Under the pieces are notes generated by a model. The model was not told the DNA's origin and searched no databases. It saw only the letters and a list, made by a program, of their open reading frames with translations. From Melastoma dodecandrum (Eukaryota > Streptophyta > Magnoliopsida > Myrtales > Melastomataceae), in NCBI GenBank assembly GCA_029817715.1, contig JARUPY010000321.1, positions 930,001 through 994,000 of the forward strand: DNA of 64,000 nt. Direction: 5' to 3'. A program made the translations under genes and the position numbers. Positions 11,432 to 24,885 of this stretch are shown piece after piece; within the stretch, counting starts at the first letter, position 1, and each line of letters begins with the position of its first letter.

Positions 11432-12893
11432 CTACTTCCTTATCAATGAAACGCATACATCTGTGAACACTTTCTCTTCTTTGGACACTCTTTCCACGAA
11501 CAATTTTTTATATCTGTCGAAGCAACCTTCGATGATTCCATCCCCAAAGTGGTGAAGAAGTATCTGTTCGACCGCAGCCCTCACGCATTTAACCACATTG
11601 ATTCCGCCTTCCCCTTCTGATGATACACCACTATTTATTTTACTGTCGTAGGCACCCCAATTCACTTCGAGAACCACTAAGTTACTTATGGAAAACGATC
11701 CTTCATTTTCGATCTTGGATTTCACTTCCTCCAGGGTCGGGGTATATCCTGGGACGTTAAAGTCGAAGAGCTTCTTTTCCTCAATCAAACCCTACAACAA
11801 TCATCGTTACGTTTTCCTTAGTACCGTGACACTTCTCCTATCTAAAAACAAATAATGCCGCGTCAAACCAGCTTAATCTGAAACCGAAAATGGCTTCCAG
11901 GAATCAGAACTTAGGCATGAGAAAATCCCAGAAAACAGAGATCCGCCGAAAATTATACCTCGGAGACCATCTCTTGGAGGGCCATCGCCAAAAGTTCCCA
12001 GACATAGCAGCACCCATTGCTATACTGATCGTCGCTTTGTCGGCCAGCAATTGTCAGAACCATGGAGCCACCGCTCACTATCTCTGCTGCTCGGCAATCC
12101 AAGAACATCGTGAAATCCTCGTGAAATTGCTCGTGGTAAGCCTCAAGTACATTAGGGGGGCTCGTCCTCGCTGTGCAGATGTTCCTTTCGTTGTTTTCGA
12201 TGTGTTTCGGCACCTGAGCAAGGACAAATGGGCATGTTGAACTAATGCAATTTACATGGCGGGTTTTGATATAAGTAGGTCATCACCTTGGACAACCAAT
12301 GAAGACTACAAGCTGAATGCACGAAATGCAAGCTGTTGCAAGGGAAGAGTCTTCCGTAGAATGACCCAGGTACACCCGAGAAGAAGCACCTGGGCCATTC
12401 CTCTGACGTCGGATACTTTTCTTGGAAATCAGGCAGCATCCTAAACAAGGTGTTGAAATCGTTGCCCGGGAGCTCGTTGAGGAAAACCTGGTATTCCGGG
12501 GGTCGATGCCCAGTCACCTTGCAGAGGTTCTCCACAGCTCTAACAATCTCGGTGACGGTGTACAATGTGTTTGGGCCAGAGGAGCAACCTAAGTCCGCAA
12601 TCACTAAGGTCGCGTGGGTGGTTTGGGAACATAAAGTCATCACGGCCTCTTCAATCATCAGCTTTGTCATAGAGATGACATTTTTCTGAGGAGAAAAAGG
12701 GAACAACGATCCAATTGAAGCAAAGGAATCATCAAATATTTGTTGTATGTATAGAATCCGGCACTTCGTCGATCAATGGTGGAGATAGTGGAGATGCTGC
12801 TGATCACAACTACGATACCTGAATCGATGAATTGCGAGCATAGCTGTTGTTGCCGAGTCCGCCGTTCATGTGAAGCACTTTGGACGTATCCAT
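11432..12893 (-). CDS. SABATH-family SAM-dependent carboxyl methyltransferase, four exons
   Basis: Proposed minus-strand exons are 12893-12819, 12685-12287, 12213-11959 and 11791-11432. All introns are GT-AG (133, 73 and 167 bp) and the exons join in phase 0 to 362 residues, the usual family size. Seen: N-terminal HMNGGLGNNSYA (about 8-19), SAM-binding DLGCSSGPN (56-64), LNELPGNDFN (94-103), SGVPGSFYGRLFP (128-140), SLHWLSK (152-158), RTSPP (174-178) and WELLAMAL (230-237). Family members transfer methyl from SAM to carboxyl groups of small acids such as salicylate, jasmonate or benzoate, in the cytosol. The substrate cannot be decided from these motifs. No stop or frameshift interrupts the model, so the gene looks functional. 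The start is the only Met before the conserved N-terminal motif. Confidence 0.85.
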
Positions 12894-13414
12894 CGGATTC
12901 CTTATTTCCTACTGACCCTGCTAGCTCAAGGGAAGGACAGATTGGTTCTCTTTATCGAAGACGAGGATCCATGACGTCTCTGGTTGGGACAAAGGTTTGC
13001 GTTGTCCGTTCCCCTTACTAAGAAAATACTCATCTATTCTTAGTATGATTCCGATAGATTTCTATATTTCTTAAATTATTTTTAAATGAATACTAGGATT
13101 TTAAAATAAATTTTTTTTAGTGTAAAAAATTTTAAATGAATAAGGGTCTAAATGAAATTAATAATAAACTAAGTTATTGTGGTCCTTTTAGCGTGACGTC
13201 ATCATAGTTTGTTTCTTCCTCCGGTGGCCAGCCTGTCCATTGCGGCAACTTTGTCTCTGTTAACAATTTATTTGCTGTCCGAGATAAATATGGCATTTAG
13301 CGGACCACAATTATATCCTTTCGTCACATTTGGTTAACAACAATTTTTTCCCATCCTCAATAAATAAGTCTGTCACCGACATATCAGCCCTTGTCATCGT
13401 TACATTTATGATTC
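12894..13414. other. Upstream region of the SABATH gene, no gene seen
   Basis: This is A/T-rich intergenic sequence beyond the start codon of the methyltransferase gene and should include its promoter. I cannot point to a convincing TATA box or known cis element. Confidence 0.4.
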
Positions 13415-14924
13415 GTTTGATTTAGGATGAAATTGAAATAGAATGGAATCATAATCGAGATTTAAATTCAACTAAATGAAGGAAGGCCTGGAGATGCATT
13501 CTATAATTTTCATTTCACGTGGTTACTCGGGGTAAGCATAGATTTCGGGTAAAATCAGCGGTCGGAACTAGTAACACAGGATCGGTGTCAGTATAGATTC
13601 TCAAATAGATCAGGTAAATTCTAGATTCTAAATTTTTAAATATCGGCGATACCAAGTGCGTTTCCAGATTCTCTAATCGGAACCAACCCGAAGAACCTAG
13701 AACCTAATCTAAATTTTACTCAAAGTTTCAAGTTCCTAAATTTTACCCAACCCATTACTAAATTTTACTTTACCCAATCCGGTTCCGGTTCTCCCTTCGC
13801 CCTCCCACTTCTTCTTCTTGATGTTCAAACCTTCCCGAAACAACAACCCAAGACATCGGTTCAGGATGAAGAGAGGCCAACATGCGTTCACTCCCTGCCA
13901 ATCCAAGATGTGGGATGAAGCCGACGTCGCCCACGACGTCGAGCACCTTGCTGCTTTGGGCTATAGGGTCAGTCCTCCGACTTGGATGGCATCGCCCTTA
14001 ACCTTCAGCAGCTCGAGGAAGCCATGGTCTCCGCCTCCCAGGCAGACGTCCTCACCCATCTTTCCTACGATGCCGTTCACTACAACCCTTCGGATTTCTC
14101 CACCTGGCTCCAGTCCATGCTCTCCGAGATCGGGGGTTCCCTCGATTTCGACGGCCCCTACCCTGTTCTTCCTGCCCCCTCTTTCGCCGATCCCTTCCTT
14201 CTGTCCTCCTCTGGTCCCATGAACTTCGGTTCCGTCCTCTTCGATGATTCCTCCTCGTCCGACCAGTTCTATCTTGGTGCAATCGCTCCCGACAAGGGGA
14301 GCGTGTCAGGGAATTTGGGTGCCTCTGTGTCTGCTCCGGCTGGAGTCCCGGCTCCGGTTCCCAACTGTTTTGCGCAGCCTGAGGAACCCTCAAACAAGAG
14401 GCTCAAGTCGTCGCCTGAGAAGAGTCAGATGCCTGAGACCACTCGCTCGGTCATCCTCGTTGATTCGCAGGAAAAAGGCATGCGGCTCGTGCACATGCTC
14501 ATGGCTTGTGCACAGTCCGTCCAACAAAACAATCTCGTCCTGGCCGAGGCTCTAGTTAAATAGATCGGAGTGTTAGCTACCTCTCAGGCCGGGGCCATGG
14601 GGAAGGTAGCAACCTACTTTACGGAGGCGCTCGCCAGGCAGATATATGGGATCCAATCTCGGGGCCCTGTTACTTACCCTACTTTGCAGGACAAGTACCG
14701 GAACCGGAACCGGAACCAAAATCAGTACTAGAACCGACGGGATCGTTCTTGAGTGTTTTTTTTAAGCCACATGGTAGGTTTTAGGTTCTAAAAATAAGAA
14801 ATCGGTCATTATAAGGTAAGCTTCAGATTTCACGTCCGGAACCTACCCACCCGGAACCTGCACGCTCGTAGTTTTAACATTTCATTCCAATCCTCTTTTC
14901 AGTTCCGCAAACCAACCTCTTTGG
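13415..14924. mobile_element. Possible transposon-borne segment carrying the DELLA fragment
   Basis: The heptamer ATGATTC stands at both edges (13408-13414 and 14925-14931). The inner edges show loose inverted similarity: left GAAATTGAAATAGAATGGAAT, right on the minus strand GAACTGAAAAGAGG followed by ATTGGAATGAAAT. GGAACC/GGTTCC-rich sequence lies on both sides of the coding fragment (about 13670-13790 and 14695-14870). This would fit capture of a gene piece by a DNA transposon, but the termini are imperfect. Decay of an ordinary gene copy is the alternative. Confidence 0.25.
13866..14700 (+). pseudogene. Truncated DELLA (GAI/RGA-type GRAS) gene fragment
   Basis: The first frame (ATG at 13866) gives a DELLA-type N-terminus: MKRG, then KMWDEAD, then VEHLAALGYRV where DELLAxLGYxV is expected. 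A shift near 13975 moves the frame to 13982-14563. That frame holds the LEQLE-like helix (LNLQQLEEAM) and VHYNPSDFSTWLQSML, a TVHYNP-type motif. It then has the nuclear-signal-like KRLKSSPEKS and the start of the GRAS domain (LVHMLMACAQSVQQNNLVLA). A TAG at 14561 replaces the usual Gln, and homology continues ([13 protein letters not shown]) to about 14690, then stops. DELLA proteins repress gibberellin responses in the nucleus. Lacking nearly all of the GRAS domain and carrying a shift and a stop, this copy cannot do so. Confidence 0.85.
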
Positions 14925-14931
14925 ATGATTC

Positions 14932-15708
14932 AATAAAACATCCTAAGAGTAAAACATTTTATCAGAGTTCACAATTATCAAAATTTAACAAGATTTTTTT
15001 GATTAATTTTATTCAATTCGTGTTATATTTAACAATGGTGGTTAGTTCGTAATTAGCATGTCATCAAAATGATCCTCTAACTCACAAATAAACACAATAT
15101 TTGGCTTAACCAAATAACTATTTCACTGTGCATAATAAAAATTTAGATGTGCGTTTATTGCATTTGTTAAAAAGCATTTAATAGTTCCCGAGGGATACCA
15201 GTGACAAGGGCATGACATTAACCTCGGTTGAACGGTATTACGACGAAATATTCATTCCGTGAAACACAAGATACTTCAAGAGATGATAATATCCGTCACT
15301 TAACCATAGTTGAAATTCCACATCTATATTCCAAACTCCCATAAAATGAATGATGAAAGTGTATCGTAACAAGAAATCACTCGACTAACATTTTGACCTT
15401 TAAAAATAGATAACTCTCGTGTAAAGATTCCCCAAATGTAACTAGGGCAATGTATCAACATGATGCAAGTACATTTAACAACATGATTGACCACAATGGA
15501 ATGTATCTCACCACAAATTCCAGTCCCAACCAGGATGACCATGAATGGACGAATGACCATACCCAATGGCCCCCAAGGGGCCTCTCGGTTGATCTTATCA
15601 CAGACTTAACAATGTATAGGTTCGCGTTATACCTGCATCAATCTAAACGAATGCTACGTATCTCTGGGACCCAGAGTGTTCTCAGAGTTTGGGGCTCCCT
15701 GCTGGCAG
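14932..15708. other. Intergenic sequence, no gene seen
   Basis: A/T-rich with short frames only, none resembling a known family. It lies beyond the last exon of the thioredoxin reductase pseudogene and would include its former 3' untranslated region. Confidence 0.45.
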
Positions 15709-18451
<2,743 letters not shown>

Positions 18452-18739
18452 GGCGGAGGAGGGAGGGGCAGCAGCAGAGGAGACGGTGGCGAAACAGAAG
18501 AGGGTTCGGGCTTTGGCAAGGAAGGAGCGGAATTTGCAAATAAGAGGGGGGAATGGGAAATGGGAATGGAGGGGGAGGCGGGAGAATTATTTCATGGTGG
18601 GAATTGGGGAATGGGCTGTCAAAATCGGATCTTGATTATCGGCTGGAGATGGGAACGTGGGATGGTATTTCGCCTGCTGACGATGAAGCAATCGCTGTTT
18701 TGATATGGGAGGACGACTCGTTAGCCCAAAATATTTACG

Positions 18740-19345
18740 TGGCCGAAGAGAAAACGTCTAAACTTTCTGTCGGAATATTATGTGAGTACAAAACAATTCG
18801 TTATCATTTCGTATATAATTTCGTACATTACGAAGTGTTTCGTATTATAGTACAAAATAGTGTCGTGACCTTTGTACTTTGGTACGAGCCTTTCGAAATA
18901 CGAACACTTTTCATACTTGTTTACAAGTTTTTCGTACCGTAGTGTGCTTTCGTATTTTACGAAAGAGTCCGTATAAAATTATAAAGTCCACGACACTGTT
19001 TCGTACTATAGGACGAATAGTAACGTATTGTTTGGTATTTGCGGAATCTTTTGTTTACGGAAGTTTAGCCTCGTCTGAAACGAAATATGTTTCGTAAAGT
19101 CCGATGGGTCTTATACAATACGAATGCATTTCCTACTTTACGATATAATCCGTACAAAAGTACGATACGACTTTTATTGTTTCGTACTAAAGTACGAACT
19201 GATTCGTAATGTACGAATGTATTCGTACTTTACTACGAAATGCACGTACGAAGCCGACTCGTACAAAAGTACGAATTACGAAACAATGTCGAACTATTTC
19301 GTATTCGCTGAAACTTTCACCTACTGAAGTTTAGCCGCGTCAGGC
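18740..19345. repeat. TTTCGTA/TACGAA-rich foldback-like repeat
   Basis: More than twenty TTCGTA or TACGAA words on both strands make dense short hairpins. The edges show weak inverted similarity: left GGCCGAAGAG then ACGTCTAAACTT, right on the minus strand GGCCTGACGCGGCTAAACTT. The word AAGTTTAGCC occurs twice on the right (near 19062 and 19328). No target duplication was found. It lies about 290 bp upstream of the start codon of the reductase pseudogene. The vocabulary is the same as at 2690-3230. The long open frames here come from low stop content and are not gene-like. Confidence 0.45.
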
Positions 19346-21357
19346 CGAGGAGGATTAGGGAAAGGCGTGGAACCTTAAATTGGCTATGAAGAAGATAGTT
19401 ATATTTTGTGCTTTTCACATCAAAAGAAACATGGAAAATGAACTAATACTTTAACAAATTTTCTATAATTTGTAAAAAAATTAAAGAATAATTTCTGGTA
19501 CGAAAAATCAATAGAATTTTGTAATTCCATTTTGAAATTGTTCCAATGTTAAAGACAAAAGCCAAAAAAAAAAAAAAAATGACTTGGATGATTGAAATTA
19601 TAAAATCTTATCCCTGACTACTTTGGAACTGACTTGTGCATAACTCCTCTTCACCAAATTGTCGTTGAGATTGGATTTAAACGTTTCTTATGAATTGAGA
19701 CATGATATTATTCTTCAAGTTACTTTGACTACAAAAGCTAGTAAAAGAATCTCATCCTTTGCTTTTGGTGCATTCAGTATGACATTTAGATGGAGGTAAA
19801 GTTGAATGAATGATGCCCAAGAATATTTCCCTAAACAAGTAAAGCAGGCCTTCATTTGGTTTTTGGAGCAATGCATCAAGGAGTTATTATGCCACCCCAC
19901 CCTCCAACATGGTTCAGTCAATCCATCATCATCCCTTAATCTATTCACATCAGGATCGCGTCGATAAATGCAGCCGCATAATGTTATCGAGCTATGATTT
20001 TTTAAGCCTATCACCTTAATATTTTGAAACGACTGTCTTTTGCTTTTGGAAAGGAGAGCAGTGCAAGCAGAAAAAGGGAAAGAAAAGGAAGTGTCTTTGA
20101 TACACAGGCCAAACGAATAGCGTACATGAGCCTATTTTAAAATAGATGCATTCATACAATAAATTAATTTATTTCTAAAAGGAAAAGCTAATAAATAACC
20201 CCGTTATTTCTTATTTATTTATTCATTTGTTATTTTATCAAAATTATTTGGCAAATAGTTGCAAACATTCAAATGGCATTAGCCCATAAAGCCCACATTA
20301 TTTTTACATTTTGGTTAAGTTAATGTAGTGCCTGAGTACACTAAAAATATAAAATGAAATTAAAGAAAATAAAAGTAGAAAAGTAATTATAAGTCACGTG
20401 ATTGATAAATGAGTCGGACATAAAAATATATATTTTTACATGCTTTTGAAACGTCTTTAAAATGTTTCTTACGTCTTTTAGATGAAAAATAATATTAATT
20501 TTCTTAATAATTTTACAAAAAATGAACCCATATTCTTATTCCAATGCTTCTTATTTATTTTAAAAGTGCAATCGTATATAAATAAATATACCAACAACAA
20601 TGAAACGGGATTTTCATAAAATTTGGAATATATGCTCTTCTCAATTTCGGTAATTAAAGTGACAGGATTTATAAAATAAATTAAGAACTAGAAAAACAAA
20701 TGATATTTTTTTTTTTGTCAAATGAGATACAACGTTGAAAATAGATTTTGGAAATTTTTAAAAGCCAACTTTATATGTTTTCCGGTTTTAAAAGTGCAAG
20801 CTTTATTTTGTATTTTTATGGATGGTTGCAACCTTCATATTTTTCTTTTTTACTTATTTAAGAAGCTAATAATTTTTTCTCAAAATCTTAAATTATATGT
20901 ATGTTTATATAGTTTTTAAACACCTACGTATTACAATTAACGAAAGAAAAACTATCTGCTCGTCTAAAATTAAACTATGGCTTTGATTTCAATCACAAAG
21001 TTTCCAAAATTTTTTAAAAAATACGGATTAATTCACAGTGCATACAAATTCATGCAACGAATGATTTGACCGATCGATTGACACAAATTGGTTGACTAAT
21101 TTGAATAAGAAGGTGTTTTGCTTGAATTGATTAGATAGAAAAAAAATGAAATATGATGAACAAAGTCAACAGATTGAAGAAGTTTCTTCCAACATCTACC
21201 CACGTATAAAAGTTTCAGGTCCTCCCGGAACGTGGCAATTAATTTACATTTTTTGATCTAGGGAAAAAGATTAAATGTTTACTAATTCCCTGAATTCTAC
21301 TCAAGAAAAATTGTCGACGAAATATAATAAAAATGACAATTGAATCCAGAAAGACAT
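19346..21357. other. AT-rich intergenic sequence, no recognised gene
   Basis: It contains a poly-A run (about 19563-19579) and long A/T-rich blocks. A 99-residue minus-strand frame at 19715-20014 is open but resembles nothing I know and has no supporting context. Confidence 0.45.
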
Positions 21358-21798
21358 CTAACAAACGTCGGAGAGACTACTAATCAAGTCCTTTTTCTCA
21401 TCAAGAGAGATGGAATTCCTCTTAATGAACTCCAAGCAATCCGCGATCGCCTCCGAGTAGAACTTATAGTTGCCGGACCCCGAATAAACGAGTTTCGACG
21501 CGGAGGAGGAGGAGGTTGTAGAAGAAGACGACGACCTGGATCTCCATCCGAAATCCTCTGACCTTGGCTTGGGCGGCTTCCACGGGAGGACGCAGCGACC
21601 GTACGGGCATAAGCGCCTCCTCCACCGCTTCAATACCCGGATAAATCTGGCGACCCTGATGCGAAGCCGTTGAACGGAGAAACCGAGCCTTGACTTTGTC
21701 CTCCTCTTCTTCTTCCCGGTGGGTGCGATCTTGATGCCTTTGTCAGGTTTAGGGCAGCCACCGGTGGCGTCTACTCTCCTGTAGTAAGAAGGGTCCAT
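21358..21798 (-). CDS. Small basic protein, intronless (josephin-related-like small plant protein)
   Basis: A single uninterrupted frame of 146 residues. The N-terminal two thirds is strongly basic (GKKKRRTKSRLG, then RVARFIRVLKRWRRRL), followed by a serine tract (about residues 88-100). A C-terminal segment YSEAIADCLEFIKRNSISL is of the kind found in small plant proteins annotated as josephin-related; I am not certain of that assignment. No catalytic residues of the Josephin protease are visible. The ATG is followed upstream by a (CT)n tract on the coding strand, common in plant 5' leaders. The codon third positions look G/C-biased against A/T-rich surroundings, which supports a real gene. 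Function unknown. Confidence 0.6.
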   Translation of the reverse strand: MDPSYYRRVDATGGCPKPDKGIKIAPTGKKKRRTKSRLGFSVQRLRIRVARFIRVLKRWRRRLCPYGRCVLPWKPPKPRSEDFGWRSRSSSSSTTSSSSASKLVYSGSGNYKFYSEAIADCLEFIKRNSISLDEKKDLISSLSDVC

Positions 21799-21825
21799 AG
21801 CTTTTGTTTCGTTTTGGTTAGCAGA

Positions 21826-21846
21826 ATGAGAGAGAGAGAGAGAGAA
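21826..21846. repeat. GA/CT microsatellite in the probable 5' leader
   Basis: A run of AG dinucleotides lies about 30 bp upstream of the start codon of the small basic protein gene. Such tracts are frequent in plant 5' untranslated regions and core promoters. Confidence 0.7.
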
Positions 21847-21849
21847 GGA

Positions 21850-23413
21850 GAGGTGAAAGGAAGAGGACTCGAGTTAGGGGTTATGCATAACAAATATAAC
21901 CAAGTGTTTTTTTTTCTTTAAAAAATGATGATGATGATGATAAATGATGTTGGTGTCGGTCGACTTTGAAATAGGATTTAATTAATAAAAAAAAGACTGG
22001 TGATTGGTGAAAGTTTTATGGTAGTAATTCCACTGGAAGCGTGGTCCCATAGAAATATTAAGTCGCTCATCCGTAAATTTCTTCTCTAAGGTTTTATGTC
22101 ATTGCGATTTCTCTAACCATTCCACACAAGTAATTGACTTATACATAATAATTTCACGGTCGATGGTAACGCCAATGGACAAAAAAAAAAAAGAAGGTAA
22201 GGAAATGGTGGGGGGGTGTTGGTCCCAAACCAGGAAAATTTAGAAATCGCCACGGCAGCCTTATTAATTTGTAGGTTTGGAGGCTTTCATTGATCAGGTT
22301 AGTTGATGACTTTTTAGGGGTAGGGGGGTTTTGTTTCCCTCGTTATTGTTTTGTAAGAATAATTTCAATGTTTACCTAAGAAAAAATAACGTAATAAATA
22401 CAAAATCACTATTGTAAATGCATATTTCCCTGTTGGCGATCAACAATCCGCAAGTGAAATTGAACATAGTAGGCATACAACATTCTTCTACTCTTTGTGA
22501 GGAACATCCTTAATCTGAACTATCTTTTGAAAATCTAAAGACTGCCCGATAATCATGGGGGAAGTGTTAGGTAATTAAATTATTGTCATCAGTTCACTTA
22601 CTACGCGCAACCCCCAAAAAAAAAAAGAACTCTTCGTTAGTCTTTGACTTAGAAAAAAAAAGAGGAATTCAATAGCGTGTAAGAGAAAAAAGGCAACATT
22701 ACATATAACAAAATCACAATGGGGGCAAAAGGAGTAAAAAAAATTAATGAAAAAAGCGAACTTAAATATGGCTCCACGCACCCAATAATTCAATTCCAAT
22801 CAAGTAAAAAAAAAATTACTTACACGGATGAATTTCTTCAAGTGGGGATTCGATATCGTTGTGTTGCGGATATCTCTTCTAACACATATAAGAAAAATCA
22901 ATCCAACGAAGGATCACCTTAATAGGACATAAAAAAATACAAAAACATACATGTGATCAACGTACCTCTATAAAATCAAATTATTAAGCCTTTAAATTCC
23001 GTCTTCCTCTCCCTGACTTGTCGACAACCGATGAAGCACCACTGTCAATACTGTGATTAATATAGGGTATGACGGGTTATTTCATCACAGGCTTACGTCA
23101 ACACTGAGCCTACAACGAATGTCGTTCAGCTCACACCAATGATAAACAACGATGTAGTAAAAGTCCAAATTAAAGATCACCCAAACTTAAACGGACTATG
23201 ATGCATTTTCTCGTACAGTTTTATACCGAAATCGATAATTAATTATATTCCAACAAGAATTTTATAAAAACATACTAGAATAATAAAGGTAAAAATAAAA
23301 TTCAAAAAAACATGTGCAAACCTTGACCTAAAGGGCGGTGGCAACAAAATGTAATACTAGTGATACTACTAATAATAATAATAATAAAAATAAAAGTCTG
23401 AACCTACAAATGA
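21850..23413. other. Intergenic sequence, no gene seen
   Basis: Simple repeats (GAT units near 21925-21942, AAT units at 23369-23390) and A/T-rich sequence. Short frames at 22575-22922 look like low-complexity open sequence and not genes. Confidence 0.45.
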
Positions 23414-23422
23414 CATCCCTCC
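23414..23422. repeat. 9-bp target site duplication, left copy
   Basis: CATCCCTCC directly precedes the palindromic element and is repeated exactly after it at 24877-24885. Confidence 0.9.
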
Positions 23423-24876
23423 GGAAGCGGCTAACGGTACGCGCACGTAACCGTTACGTTGTTTACTAAAATCGAGTTTTTTTAGTAAAGTTTACTAAAA
23501 ATCGACGTTTTTTAGTAAAATCGTTAGTAAATTACAAAAAAACATTAGTAATCCGTTACTAATTTTACACTATTTTACCATTAGGAAAGTTACTAAACTA
23601 AGTTTAGTAAATCTGCGAAAAAATTTACTAAACTTTTTAGTAACCGATTACTAAAAATAAGGGTGATTTGACAGTTTTTTTTAGTAATCGTTACTAAAAT
23701 TTCACTGTTCCTGTTCAACTTTAGTAATCGGTTACTAAAAAGTTTAGTAATTTCTTCCGCCGATTTACTAAACCTAGTTTAGTAACTTTCCGAATGGTCA
23801 AACAGTGAAAAATTAGTAACAGTTACTAATTTTTTGTAATAAAATTTGTAATACTAGTAATTTTCCAGGTAGGCCGCCCGGAGATTTTAGTAATGATTTA
23901 CTAATTTTGTAACCGAAATTAGTAAATTACTGTTTGACATAGTAAAGTCGTTAGTAAATTACTAATTTTTTTAATTTTTTTTCGTAATCGTTTACTACTT
24001 TTTGAACAAAATTCAGTAATCAATTACTAAACTTTTTAGTAATTTTCGTAAATGGACAGTACATTCTGAACCTAAAACTGAACCTTTTTCAGTGTGAAAT
24101 TACCATTTTACCCCTACGGTAAAATTATAAATAGGTTCAGTTTTAGGTTCGGACCGAAATTTCGTAAAGGATTTTGTAATTTATCGCTGGGGTAAAATGG
24201 TAATTTCACACTGAAACAGGTTCAGTTTTAGGTTCAGAATGTACTATTCATTTTAGAAAATTACTAAAAAGTTTAGTAATTTGTTACTGAATTTTGTTCC
24301 AAAAGTAGTAAACGATTACGAAAAAGATTTTGAAAATTTAGTAATTTACTAACGACTTTACTATGTTACACAGTAATTTACTATTTTTTTTAACAAAATT
24401 AGTAAATCATTACTAAAATCTCCGAACGGGAAACCTGAAAAATTGCTACTATTACTAATTTTTTAACAGAAAATTAGTAACCGTTACTAATTTTTCACTG
24501 TTTGTCCATTCGGAAAGTTCCTAAACTAGGTTTAGTAAATCGGCGGAAAAAATTACTAAACTTTTTAGTAACCAATTACTAAAGTTGAACAGTGAAAGTT
24601 TAGTAACGATTACTAAAAAAAAGTGTCAAATCAACGTTATTTTTAGTAATCGGTTACTAAAAAGTTTAGTAAATTTTTCGACCGATTTACTAAACCTAGT
24701 TTAGTAACTTTCCTAATGGTCAAACATTGAAAAATTAGTAACCGATTACTAATGTTTTTTAGTAATTTACTAATCAATTTACTAAAAAAAGTCGATTTTT
24801 AGTACAAATTACTAAAATTTTGGTCGAATTTAGTAAACAACGTAACGGTTACGTGCACGTACCGTTAGCCGCTTCC
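23423..24876. mobile_element. 1.45 kb Mutator-like foldback element (giant palindrome)
   Basis: Two arms of about 690 bp (23423-24114 and 24189-24876) are inverted copies around a spacer of about 74 bp. The ends read GGAAGCGGCTAACGGTACG on the left and, on the minus strand, the same word on the right. Inside, both arms are built from TTTAGTAA/TTACTAAA words, so smaller hairpins are nested in the large one. Near the centre AACCTAAAACTGAACC is mirrored. The exact 9-bp duplication CATCCCTCC flanks it, as expected for Mutator-superfamily transposition. No frame of note exists, so it is non-autonomous. The arms differ by scattered substitutions. The terminus matches the 203-bp element at 3436-3638. 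Confidence 0.88.
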
Positions 24877-24885
24877 CATCCCTCC
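24877..24885. repeat. 9-bp target site duplication, right copy
   Basis: CATCCCTCC, identical to 23414-23422. Confidence 0.9.

Noticed and set aside
14052..14393. 113-residue Arg-rich minus-strand frame
   Set aside because: Antisense shadow of the DELLA fragment, with Arg/Gly-biased composition caused by the coding strand.
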